From the NCBI GenBank assembly GCA_032164245.1, contig JAVMKO010000007.1:868001-932000 (forward strand): a stretch of DNA of 64,000 nt. Direction: 5' to 3'. The stretch comes from Sternotherus odoratus (lineage: Eukaryota > Chordata > Testudines > Kinosternidae). Below are positions 54,016 to 62,790 of the stretch, one piece after another. Position numbers and translations under genes: made by a program. Position 1 is the stretch's first letter; every line of letters starts with the position of its first letter. The notes under the pieces were generated by a model. The model worked only from the letters and a program-made list of their open reading frames with translations. It had not been told where the DNA came from and did no database searches.

Positions 54016-55250
54016 GCCTGAGAGACAAGGTGGATGAGGGAATATCTCTTACCAGACCGACTTCTGTTGACGAGAGAAACAAGTTTTGGGGCTACACAGA
54101 GCTCTTCCGGTCTGAGTAGCTTTCCCAGTGTCACTGCTAAACACAAGATCAAACAGGACATATTGTAACTGCTTAAGCTAAAGTAAGGGTCCGTTCAAGG
54201 GGACGTGGTCTGTTTCTACCCCTGTAATCATAGGACAGAAAGGGGGCTTCGTGGGGTATAGGTTGCCATAATAAACCATAAATCCACTGTGTCTATTCAG
54301 TCCATGGTTTGTTTGTTTTTAGTGTCTAACACACGGGTGGGCAAACTACGGCCTGCAGGACAGATCAGGCCCATGGGCCCTTCTTAATCGGCCCCTGAGC
54401 TCCTGGCTGGGGAGGCTCCCCCCAGCCCTTCCCCTGACCCCAGCATCCCCCTCTCCCTCAGAGCCTTAATGCACCACATGGGCAGCGCTCAGGGGTGGGG
54501 GTGGGGCTGTGAGCACCTGTGGGGCAGCGTGTCTGGCTCCACGTGGGAGCCAGACGTGCTGGTCTGAGCAGCACGGTAAGGGGGCTGGGGCCAGGGGTGG
54601 GGGGCAGGGAGTCCTGGGGCGCAGTCAGGGGATAGGGTGGTGGTTGGAAGGGGCAAAGGTTCTGGGGTGGTGATCAGGGAATGGGGAACAGGGTTTGGAT
54701 AGGGTGTGGGAGTCCCGGGCATGTGGATAGGGGTCGGGGAAGTCAGGGGACAGGGAGCGTTGGGGGTTAGATAGAGGGTGGGGTCCCGGGGAGGTGGTAA
54801 GGGGCGGGTGGTTTCTGGAGGCGGCGGTCAGGGGACAAGGAGCGGGGGGGGGGAGGGGTTGGATGGGTCGGGGATTCTGAGAGGGGAAATCAGGGAACTG
54901 GGACTGGATAGGGGGTGGGCCCAGGCTGTTTGAGGAGACACGGACTTCCCTACCCAGCCATTCATACAATTTTGCAATCCCAATGTGGCCCACAGGCCAA
55001 AAAGTTTGCCCCCCCCCTCCCCCCCGTTCTAACAGAATAATGAATGTAAGCGTCCAGGCTCATCTTTTGAAGGTGGCAGGCAGGTTTCCTTTGAGGATGA
55101 GGACTGAGAGGTCAGATGTAGAGGGATCATTTTGTGAACACTCTCCCACTAGTATCAGCTTCCGAGCCACCACAATCAGCTTCAACAGTAAACCCAACAG
55201 AGAACTAGGTACAAAAATCCATTGATCACCACACCTATCTTCATAGATCC
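54016..55250 (-). pseudogene. Penelope-like element remnant, split by a hAT
   Basis: On the minus strand 55250-55027 encodes CSQNDPSTSDLSVLILKGN (inside frame 55060-55284), which I read as the segment downstream of the GIY-YIG endonuclease in a PLE. After the hAT insertion, 54331-54016 continues as non-coding PLE 3' sequence and ends in GGAAGAGCTCTGTGTAGCCC and then GAAGTCGGTCTGGTAAGAG, a tail related to the copy at 60108. The parts are collinear when the hAT is removed. The reverse transcriptase is not present. Family assignment rests on the endonuclease segment and the tail. Confidence 0.6.
54332..55026 (+). mobile_element. non-autonomous hAT element, CACGGGTGGGCAAAC termini
   Basis: The left CACGGGTGGGCAAACTACGG and right GGCCAAAAAGTTTGCCCCCC are inverted repeats of the CAGGGGTGGGCAAAC type. 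The flanks GTCTAACA (54324-54331) and TTCTAACA (55027-55034) agree at 7 of 8 bases. The interior is G-rich with repeated GGGGTCGGGG and GTTGGGGGTTAG motifs and no transposase. Minus frames 54489-54993 (Pro/Thr/Leu) are artefacts. It interrupts a PLE remnant. Confidence 0.82.
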
Positions 55251-55756
55251 GGTAAACACAGCGATACCCACCACAGCTAAGCACTCTGGGTACGTTGACA
55301 CATTTTTAAGCCTTGGCTCAAGGCAAACCCCCACTGCATCCACCCTGCAATTGGGCTAACCCAGGGTCCCAGGACCCTGCAGGGTCTGAACTGGGGTCAA
55401 GCAAGAACCTAGGGCCCAAATCCTATTGCTTTGCAGTGTAGATGTGGCTCTGGCTTGACTTGGGTCCCAGGAGTCATCAGGATGTAGCCTAGAGCTCCTT
55501 AGGGTAACTTCCTTAGTGTTCTCTAGGCCAACAATCGGCTCTATTGCAAGTGAAAGGCCCTCCCCTCTTTTGTGAATGGCGGCAGCTCGGGTCAGCATTA
55601 TTCCATTGTCTTCTGCAAGTACAGTGTTGGAGAGCCTCCAGGCTAGTCAATGGAGACTGATCCAGTCCAGCTTTTTATGGCTTCCTGGTCACGTAGGAAC
55701 AGACAGATTTTGGTGACTCTGTAATGTGAGGCTAGTAAAACAGCAAAAGCACCATC
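55251..55756. other. no recognisable gene
   Basis: Intergenic sequence. The minus frame 55356-55598 shows no motif. The stretch TAAGCCTTGGCTCAAGGC is a small hairpin. Confidence 0.5.
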
Positions 55757-55855
55757 CTATGCCTCTGATGAAGTGGGCTGTAGCCCACCAAAGCTGATGC
55801 CCAAATAAATTTGTTAGTCTCTCAGGTGCCACACGTATTCCTCGTTCTTTTTGAG
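55757..55855 (+). repeat. PLE-type tail repeat, copy G
   Basis: Sense copy with CTGATGAAGTGGGCTGTAGC, then CCACCAAAGC, TTGTTAGTCTCTCAGGTGCC and TTCTTTTTGAGG. It keeps CTGATGA exactly and a perfect GTGGGC/GCCCAC stem. GAAA has changed to CAAA. Confidence 0.7.
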
Positions 55856-56972
55856 GAATGACCATGAGTACCTGCAGCTTTTTAGCTGACTTTATGGATA
55901 GCCTCACCAGGATAGGTGATCTATTCAGGGAGCAAATTAAGAGGCTAAAGTGTGGATACAGGAAGAGCAGGGATAAAAGTCTCACCTGGGGCAACTCACC
56001 AATGACATTCCTTTGACTGGGTCCCTTGCCCAGCACAGAGCCAGCCATGCTTCATGATGACCGGGTGAGTGATGGAGCCCTGCTGGCCCTGCGTCCAGCC
56101 TGGGACTGATTTCAGCCAGCAGCAGGCTTGCAGCCAGGGTCATGAAGTTACTTTTAATGCACCCAGTCCCATCTCCTACCATATGTCATTTAAAATGGCA
56201 ACTTGGAATTTTCAAACTTTCCTACACAGCTGTAAAGGTTATTTTAACTGTTAAGTCACCAATTTGCTATGGTCCTTTTCCTTTCAGTAATCAGAAATTT
56301 ACCACTATGCAAACCCGCCTCATGGACCTCTGCCTGTAACAGTAATCCGAATGTGTCTCTGGGAAATAGTGTTCAATATTTTCAAATCTAGTCCATTTCG
56401 GCCAGCGATAATCCATGCAGGGGTGGAGTAAAGCAGTGGATTTCAGAGTTTTGCTTGCGGCAATACCAAGGAAAGTCATGTGTGAGCTAACACAGCATCA
56501 TGTTAATTCCCACATGGGTTCTGAACCAATCCTGGCTGCTGATAGCTGCAAACGTTTCCTGAAGCAGGAACTGCTGGGAAGATGGTATATTCCAGCCCCC
56601 ACTCCAGATCTCTGCCTAGCCCATTCCACTCACACATGTGCTGTTTGGTCACTATTTGATTGAATTCTGCTGCTTTCCCTTTAGCAGTTTGGAATTACAT
56701 CTTGTGGCACCAGGAAGAATTATAATGTCTTCCAAAATATGAAAGGCCAGAAAAAGCCTTTTTCAGTGAAGGTACAATACACCCCCTCCATTTGCCGATT
56801 CTTTTCTGAAGCAGGGGAAGGGTTTTCATTTTAAACTTACTATTGCTTCTGCCTCTGCATTTCTGGACCTATGATTAACCCTTGCTAATCCTTACTGAAG
56901 CCTCTTTTCATGGCATGTGTACGTTCACTTCAGAGCTGTTACCCTTTGTCCTTGATATTCCACAGCTATTAA
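55856..56972. other. no recognisable gene
   Basis: Intergenic DNA. Short antiparallel frames without motif. Confidence 0.5.
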
Positions 56973-57455
56973 TTGTGTGTTCCTCCACAGAGCTCATTTA
57001 AACAACGAATGGTCTGTTCTTGCTCTATTTCAGGACCCCTATACCACCTGCTGTTCTTCAGGAACTCGATCCTATCCCCCCAGATCATTCCCAAAGGGGG
57101 CGTTCCCATGATGAAGTTATGGTCGATGCTCTTGAGAGGGCGGAGCAGCAGGTTCCGTATCAGAAGAGGAGGAATGACAGACTTGGACAGACAAGCTGAC
57201 AGACAGGTGCGGAGGCTGAGGCTCACTGCCCAAGCGGAGGACAGGGCTTCAGGGAGGGAGATGGGACTTGCAAAGCAGGTCCTGGAACGGTGGCTAAGGG
57301 AGGAGGGCAGAGCTCCCCAGAGAACTGTTCCTGCCTCTCCCACACCATGGTATGATGTCCCAGCAATGTACCCTCAGCCCAACAGTAGCTTGGACAACTC
57401 CAGGTCAGGGAGGCCCATGCATTCCCAACTCACGAGGGGATGGGCAGGCAAGTAA
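56973..57455 (+). pseudogene. possible Harbinger accessory (Myb-like) ORF remnant
   Basis: The plus frame has an Arg/Glu/Gln-rich, coiled-coil-like stretch (LDRQADRQVRRLRLTAQAED, then SGREMGLAKQVLERW) in its second half. PIF/Harbinger elements carry a second, Myb/trihelix-type DNA-binding protein whose C-terminus is rich in such residues, and this frame lies 380 bases from a Harbinger transposase remnant. No Myb domain is visible, so it may be chance. The orientation would be convergent with the transposase. Confidence 0.25.
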
Positions 57456-57834
57456 AGGCAATGCAGCCTGCCTTTTCCCACCCCTCTCGGGTGGAACCTT
57501 TCCCCTCCCCTCACTAAGTAAGGGCCAAGAAGGGAAAGGAGGGTTGTGTTGGGTATTAGAGCCGGAAATGATTTTCTTTTAGGGGAGGTGTGGTTTTATA
57601 AAGGCCGCTGGCTTGCCCAAGGCTGAGAGTGGCTTACTGCTTTAAGAGCTGCGGACAAATAAACATGTTATCTTTTCAAGAAAGCTTAGTGCTATCAGTG
57701 CATTGCCTCATACAATCCTCATTTGAGATAATAAAGCTAAAACCTGTTAAGGAGTAATTAAGCATTACAAAGCAAACAGCATTCCTCTATTTACCTAGAT
57801 ACTGCAATTCTACTGCCCCCAACCACAACAAAAC
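57456..57834. other. non-coding gap beside Harbinger remnant
   Basis: AT-rich sequence with AATAAACATG and AATAAAGC (57658, 57731), either of which could be polyadenylation signals. No element terminus was identified. Confidence 0.4.
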
Positions 57835-58978
57835 TTACTTTTCATCATGTCCTCCCTTACCGTGAATGGCCATCAAGACCACCCCCTCCCATTGCTGCCC
57901 CCTCCAGAAATGTTTCCCCCAGGACATTAATACAGCTACTGTTCTCCCTCTTCCATTGGGCCAGGTGAGTCCATAATGTGAGCGAGCAAAGCATCCCTTA
58001 CTTCTGCTGTAGCCACCTCCCATGGTGGTAACTGCACTTTCTGGCCTAGGGTACCAGTCCAGCCTCCCCTCACTGTCATAGGACCAGTCAGGGGCTAATG
58101 GCTCACCTCTGTCTTCACAAAGGGTGTGATGAGCGTAGAAAGCCCCAGTACCGTGGACAGCATTGACCTTGGCAACCAAACGGTTGACAACAATGTGATT
58201 TCAATCCACCAAAAGCACATTCAACAACCATTCAACAGGGTTTAAAAGAGAGCTGAGAGTGTCATTAAACTTTTTTGGTTTTGCCAGGGCCCTTGAAATC
58301 AGAGTACGGTTTCATAAGCCAAGGCCCTATGTACCATAGGGTTCCCCAGAAAAACTGGGGACAGTAACACTGTTTATATCTGGTTTAAGATTAGCAGCTG
58401 TGTTAGTCTGTATCCGTAAATAAGACGAGGAAGACTTGTGTCACCTTAGAGACTAACCAGTTTATTTCAGCATAAGCTTTATGTCTGTCATTTGGTGGGA
58501 ATAGTGTCCCAGCCTGCACATGAATGTAGACCGCTGAGTGGTGAAAAACTCTTGCAGCATGAACTTTTCTTGTGCAGCCCACATTATTGTTCATAAGTTT
58601 GTGTGTATGGTTCCCTAGTGCTTGCACAACAATGGAGTAGTTCCTTTTGCAGTTTATATTCACGTGTGCTCTTGGAGGAGGGTAAACTATGGCCACACGA
58701 GTCCCATCAAGAGCATGGCTGCAGATAGGCAACCCCATTCTTTTAAAGCCAGCAATCACCTCTGGAGTATCTTTAATACCCACCACCTGAGGGTAACCCA
58801 CAATCCTGATTTCCTTGGTTACCTCTGCCACCCATCTATCCACAGTCAACTTTCCAGACCCAAACTGGTAACAGATCTGTGGCCATCTGTGGTAGTCAAG
58901 TCCAGACAGTTATAGCAACCAGCTTCTGGATGGTTAAAGGTGACCTCATATGTCTTTACGCTGAAGGGTGGGGGAAAA
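57835..58978 (-). pseudogene. PIF/Harbinger transposase pseudogene
   Basis: On the minus strand the region encodes a decayed HARBI1-like DDE transposase, which cuts and pastes PIF/Harbinger transposons. From its start: FSPTLQRKD, VAIAVW, STVDRWVAEVTKEI (frame 58403-58849 begins here), HALDGTRVAIVYPPP with the first catalytic Asp, NYSIVVQAL and NVGCTRKVHAARVF. In that last block the family's HDARVF has Asp changed to Ala, removing the second catalytic residue. A PLE tail is inserted after HVQAGTLFPP. Beyond it PWLMKPYSDF, KFNDTLSS and a Glu in NPVEWL (third catalytic position) follow, each after a frame change or stop. The last frame (57835-58179) holds HTLCEDRGEPLAPDW, matching the family's LHNICEDRGEPL block. 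Clearly inactive. Confidence 0.85.
58390..58492 (-). repeat. PLE-type tail repeat, copy H, inside Harbinger remnant
   Basis: The plus strand reads GCAGCTGTGTTAGTCTGTAT, then GACTTGTGTCACCTTAGAGAC, TTATTTCAGCATAAGCTTT, and stops before the stem. It disrupts the transposase frame after the PP of HVQAGTLFPP and supplies the last residues of the truncated frame 58403-58849. It therefore postdates the Harbinger insertion. Confidence 0.7.
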
Positions 58979-59012
58979 CTGACCACAACGCTCCAAAAAT
59001 GTTGCTCTCTAC

Positions 59013-59940
59013 ATGTCATGCAAATGGCAAATGAAATTTAATGTGGATAAATGTAAAGTAATGTACACTGGAAAAAATAACCCCAACTATACATACAATA
59101 TGATGGGGGCAAATTTAGTTACAACTAATCAGGAAAAAGATCTTGGAGTCATTGTGGATAGCTCTCTGAAGACATCCATGCAGTGTGCAGCGGCAGTCAA
59201 AAAAGCAAACAGGATGTTAGGAATCATTAAAAAAGAGAGAGAGAACAAGATGGAGAATATCTTATTGCCCTTATATAAATCCATGGTGCGCCCACATCTT
59301 GAATACTGTGTACAGATGTGGTCTCCTCATCTCAAAAAAGATATACTGGCATTAGAAAAGGTTCAGAGAAAGACAACTAAAATTATTGGGGGGTTGGAAT
59401 AGCTCAACATGAGGAGAGATTAAAGAGGCTAGGACTTTTCATCTTGGAAAAAAGGGAGATTAAGAAGGGATATGATAGATGTATATAAAATCATGAATCG
59501 TGTGGAGAAAATGAATAAGGAAAAGTGATTTACTTGTTCCCACAGTATAAGAACTAGGGTCCACCCAATGAAATTACTGGGCAGCAGGATTAAAACAAAT
59601 AAAAGGAAGTTCTTCTTCACACAGCGCACAGTCAACCTGTGGAACTCCTTGCCTGAGGAGGCTGTGAAGGCTAGGACTATAACAGGGTTGAAAAGAGAAC
59701 TGGATAAATTAATGGAGGTTAAGTCCATGAATTGCTATTAACCAGGATGGGTAAGGAACAGTGTCCCTAGCCTCTGTCTGTCAGAGGGGGTGATGGATGG
59801 CAGGAGAGAGATCACTTGATCATTACCGGTCAGGTTCACTCACTCCGGGGCACCTGACATTGGCCACTGTTGGTAGACAGGATACTGGGCTGGATGGACC
59901 TTTGGTCTGACCCAGGACAGCTATTCTTATGTTCTTATGT
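59013..59940 (+). mobile_element. CR1-type LINE, 5'-truncated, second subfamily
   Basis: The frame 59013-59402 encodes the reverse transcriptase after the catalytic box: [63 protein letters not shown], then a stop. The C-terminal part continues out of frame as a LFILEKREIKKGYDRCI-like stretch, and FFFTQRTVNLWNSLPEE is readable near 59610. The 3' UTR holds GGATGGCAGGAGAGAGATCA and GGATGGACCTTTGGTCTGAC. It ends in repeated TTCTTATG octamers. This subfamily differs from that at 44788 in both protein and tail. Fragments of it are at 9611, 24376, 39285 and 60519. Confidence 0.9.
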
Positions 59941-60107
59941 GAAAGCTCTGGACTCACTGCTGGTCATCCCAGGTCTGCGTGGTGATGTGGTCCCATCATT
60001 CTGTGCTTTTGACCCTGTGCCAGGGACAACAGTCTACCTAGTAGGCATCAGCAGCTATGCCAGCATCTGAGCAGCATCTGCCAGTGAGAATTTGCAATGC
60101 CAGGGTA

Positions 60108-60240
60108 TTTAGCCTGAAGAAGAGCTCTGTGGAGCTCGACAGCTTGTCTCTCTCACCACCAGTTGGCCCAATAAAAGATATTACCTCCCCCACCTTGTCT
60201 CTCTAATATCCTGGGACTGACAAGGCTACACCACCACTGC
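60108..60240 (+). repeat. PLE 3' tail, second family, copy I
   Basis: Reads AGCCTGAAGAAGAGCTCTGT, GGAGCTCGACAGC, CACCAGTTGGCCCAATAAAAG, ATATTACCTCCCCCACCTTG, TCTCTCTAATATCCTGGGAC and ends GGCTACACCACCACTGCA. The same tail in antisense closes the PLE remnant at 54016. The layout (CTGA, A/U, GA, paired GAGCTC arms, GACA or GAAA, and a final GGCTAC) parallels the other PLE-type tail. Confidence 0.65.
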
Positions 60241-60518
60241 ATAAAAGGCTGCCTTTTCCTCGTGAGTTTTAAGATCCTGGTTAAAGAAAGCTTGCACACT
60301 ATTCAAGGAGGAGAAGACAGAATCAAAATCCAAATTGCATCAAGACAGCTTAGCACTAGAGTTGCCCACGCATGATACTAATCAAGATGGTGAATGTTGA
60401 ATGATCATTAGCAACTGTTCATGTTCGTCGTGTGTGAACCTCCACATAATTAATATACAAAGATCCCAGTTTCCTTCTGTTATTTCTTACCAGTGAAATG
60501 TTGCCTTTGTAGGATAAG
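60241..60518. other. no recognisable gene
   Basis: Short intergenic stretch without motif. Confidence 0.5.
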
Positions 60519-60730
60519 AATGTAAGAATGGCCCTGCTGGGTCTGACCAGTGATATATCTAAGCCAGCATCTGCCTGATGAGATTGGATGGTGCCAGGTA
60601 CTTCAAAGGGAATGAACAGAACAGGGCAATTTATCAAGTGATCCATCCCCTGTAAACCAGTCCCAGCTTCTGGCAGTCAGAAGTTTAGGGGGCATCTAGG
60701 TTGTGTCCCTGACCATCTTGGCTAATAGCC
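60519..60730 (-). mobile_element. CR1-type LINE 3' end, antisense
   Basis: The plus strand gives TGTAAGAATGGCCCTGCTGG, TGACCAGTGATATATCTAAG, CAAGTGATCCATCCCCTG and CCATCTTGGCTAATAGCC, the complement of the 3' UTR of the 59013 subfamily. It stops abruptly at 60730 against a GC-rich segment. Confidence 0.85.
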
Positions 60731-61088
60731 TGCAGCCCCGGAGTCCCCTGTCCCGGCAGGCACGGAGCCGCGGCTTCCACAGCGAACTCCTGGGCTGCAG
60801 TCTGCAGCCAGATTCTCTGTCCCAGGAAGGTGGGGGCCGCAGCTTCTCTCCCCTGCTGGGCAGCGGGGAGAGAAGCCATGCTCTCCCTCCCCCCCACCCC
60901 TTGCAGTCCTGAGTTCTCTGTCCCTGGCAGGGGAGGCTGAAGCTTCTCTCCATGCTGCCCAGGACGGGAGAGAAGCCGTGGCCCCTGCGCCTCCCGGGGA
61001 CAGAGATCAAGGACTTGAGAGCCACAGTATAATCGTGCTACAACCGAACTCACGTTATTGCGGGGTGCATTATACCGGGGCTCCACTG
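60731..61088. repeat. GC-rich repeat with TIR-like right end
   Basis: CpG-rich DNA with recurring blocks of the type CTTCTCTCCCCTGCTGGGCA and CAGTCCTGAGTTCTCTGTCC. It ends GCATTATACCGGGGCTCCAC then TGTA. The right end resembles terminal repeats of Tc1/mariner-Tigger-like elements (TACAGTGGAGCC inward), but no matching left end was found. The minus frames 60685-61086 are artefacts of the repeats. Confidence 0.4.
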
Positions 61089-61446
61089 TAGTTTCAGGCT
61101 TACTTTACTCATCCCATTTCCCACATACACCCCCCCCCCCAAACTCTCATTGAAATCAAATAGGCATTTTGCTTGCTAGGGAAGATAGGGTTACATTATA
61201 ACATATGGACATTACTTCCTACGTACATTTTCCTCAAGTTCACTGGTTTCCTGGCAAATAGTATTTTAAACCAGTGTTTTAAAAGACTTGTTAATTTTTG
61301 TAATCAAGGGGGTGTAGTGGGGCAGCTGCCCCACTCCTGGAGAACAGGGGGTTAAAAGCAGCCCTGGAGAGTGCTACTGCTGGGAAAGGCTGATTGGGGA
61401 GGCAGCCACAGCTGGGGCCACACCCCAATCAGGCTGCATCTAGCCC

Positions 61447-61453
61447 TATAAAA
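61447..61453 (+). promoter_or_regulatory. TATA box of the candidate LTR
   Basis: TATAAAA sits about 134 bases inside the left LTR border, with GTGTGGGCAAG downstream. It is the expected place for an RNA polymerase II promoter in an LTR. Activity is not implied. Confidence 0.45.
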
Positions 61454-61628
61454 GGATTGTGTGGGCAAGAAGCTGGAGGAGTCTTTCTCTAACAGTGGAG
61501 AGAGAAGGATCTAGCTGCTGAGAGCAAGGTACCCAAAGCAGGACAGGCCTGATGAATAAGGCAAGGGAGCTGGGGAGCTCCAGCCTGGTAAACCTCCAGC
61601 CTGCAGGCCTCGGTGAAGGCCTATATAG

Positions 61629-62030
61629 CAGCGGTTCTCAAACTTTGTGAGACCGCGACCCCTTTTTGTACTCCGGCGGCCCCTCGCGACCACTCCGCCG
61701 AAAAAGCGCCGAATTACTAAAAAAAAAAAAACCACACACACACAAAAAACCCTTGACGAACGCCCCGGCTCCCAGTCCCCGCCGCGGGCGGGCTCCCAGC
61801 GGAGCCCCGGCCCCGGTCCCCGGGGCTCGAGCAGCCGCCGGGGCTCGGGCCTCGTCGCTGCCCAGGTATCGAGCCGCCACCGGCAGCCCCGGAGATCGCG
61901 GCTGCTTGGGCAGCCGCCCGCGGCCCCGGAGATCCCGCAGCAGGGAGTTACTGGGGTAGGGTCTGGCGACCCCCACAAAAGTGTCCCGCAACCCCTCGAG
62001 GGGTCGCGACCCCCACTTTGAGAACCCCTA
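61629..62030 (+). mobile_element. non-autonomous hAT element with perfect 8-bp duplication
   Basis: The left CAGCGGTTCTCAAACTTTG and the right CACTTTGAGAACCCCTA are inverted repeats. Inner CGCGACCCCT and GGGGTCGCGACC extend the complementarity. The flanks are CTATATAG on both sides (61621-61628 and 62031-62038), an exact 8-bp duplication. The 402-base element is very CpG-rich and carries an A-run plus CACACA near 61720. Frames on both strands (61511-62116, 61638-62021) are composition artefacts. It inserted into the candidate LTR. Confidence 0.92.
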
Positions 62031-62459
62031 CTATATAGGTACTGAGGCTGCAGAGCTGCAGCCTGGGAATAGGCAAAGGTGGCAGGTCCTGCCCTTTGCC
62101 AATGATGAGTGTCCATTACAGACTGCAGTCTGCTCCAGTGAGCGGGGGTAGATGACTGGCAGTAGCCACTGAGGCAAAGTGGGTTTAGAGGGTTCGGGAT
62201 TCCCCTGGGAAGGGAGACCCAGAGTGATGGGATCCTTCAGGGGCAGCACTCCAAAGTAAATGAGCCCTGGGGTGTGTGAGGGACACGGGGGACAGTGGCA
62301 GGTGAGACATGGGTCAGCAGAGGGCACTTCATGCTGGAAAAAGAGCTACTTCCCACATGTCCAGCAGGAGGTGCCGCAGCGGCGAGTCTTCACATCACTA
62401 CAGGGAGAAAACTGAATTATTATTTTAAGAACATCGGTTCTGAGAGGCCCCAACTAAAT

Positions 62460-62790
62460 ATGCGGTCCACTTTTGTGTTAGGTGCTGTACAAACAGTTAG
62501 TGAAAGAGTCCCCCACAGCCGCTGCCCCAATGAGCTTACAATCTAAATAGATAAACAGGCACAGAGAGGTGAAGTGACAGCCCAGCTCAAGCAGAACGAG
62601 CGTGACTCTGCTCCCTAGGCTGGGCAGCTCACTCCCAGCTGCAGTGTAGACATACCCATCAGTGTAGACATACCCAAAGACACTAAGTGACTTGCCCTAG
62701 GAAGGCTGCAAGGATTTGAGCCACATTTATCCAAGTCCTAGGGTAGTGCTCTAACCAATAGTTGATCCTTCCTCTTTGCTGGTAGCACGC
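62460..62790 (-). repeat. MIR-like SINE, antisense
   Basis: The plus strand holds TGTGTTAGGTGCTGTACAAAC, CCCCAATGAGCTTACAATCT, CACAGAGAGGTGAAGTGAC and GTGACTTGCCCTAGGAAGGC. Then GGATTTGAGCCACATTTATC and GTGCTCTAACCAATAGTTGA follow. The last part is the complement of a tRNA-like head; the order fits a long antisense copy interrupted by a short duplication (GTGTAGACATACCCA, twice, near 62645-62676). Confidence 0.7.

Larger units (their letters stand above)
61313..62402 (+). mobile_element. candidate solo LTR, carrying a hAT
   Basis: The left end TGTAGTGG and the right end ATCACTACA form a perfect 7-base inverted pair (TGTAGTG and CACTACA). The flanks are GGGGG (61308-61312) and GGGAG (62403-62407), one mismatch from a 5-bp duplication. 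CCCTATAAAAGG with TATAAAA at 61447 is a plausible promoter. Without the hAT the element is about 680 bases. No primer-binding site or coding region follows. It looks like a solo LTR of an LTR retrotransposon or endogenous retroelement. Confidence 0.55.

Noticed and set aside
53775..54119. 114-codon plus frame with a hydrophobic N-terminus resembling a signal peptide
   Set aside because: Its second half is antisense PLE tail sequence; no homologous family recognised.
61511..62116. 201-codon minus-strand frame with a hydrophobic middle
   Set aside because: It spans the borders of an LTR-like repeat and a CpG-rich hAT, so it cannot be an ancestral gene.
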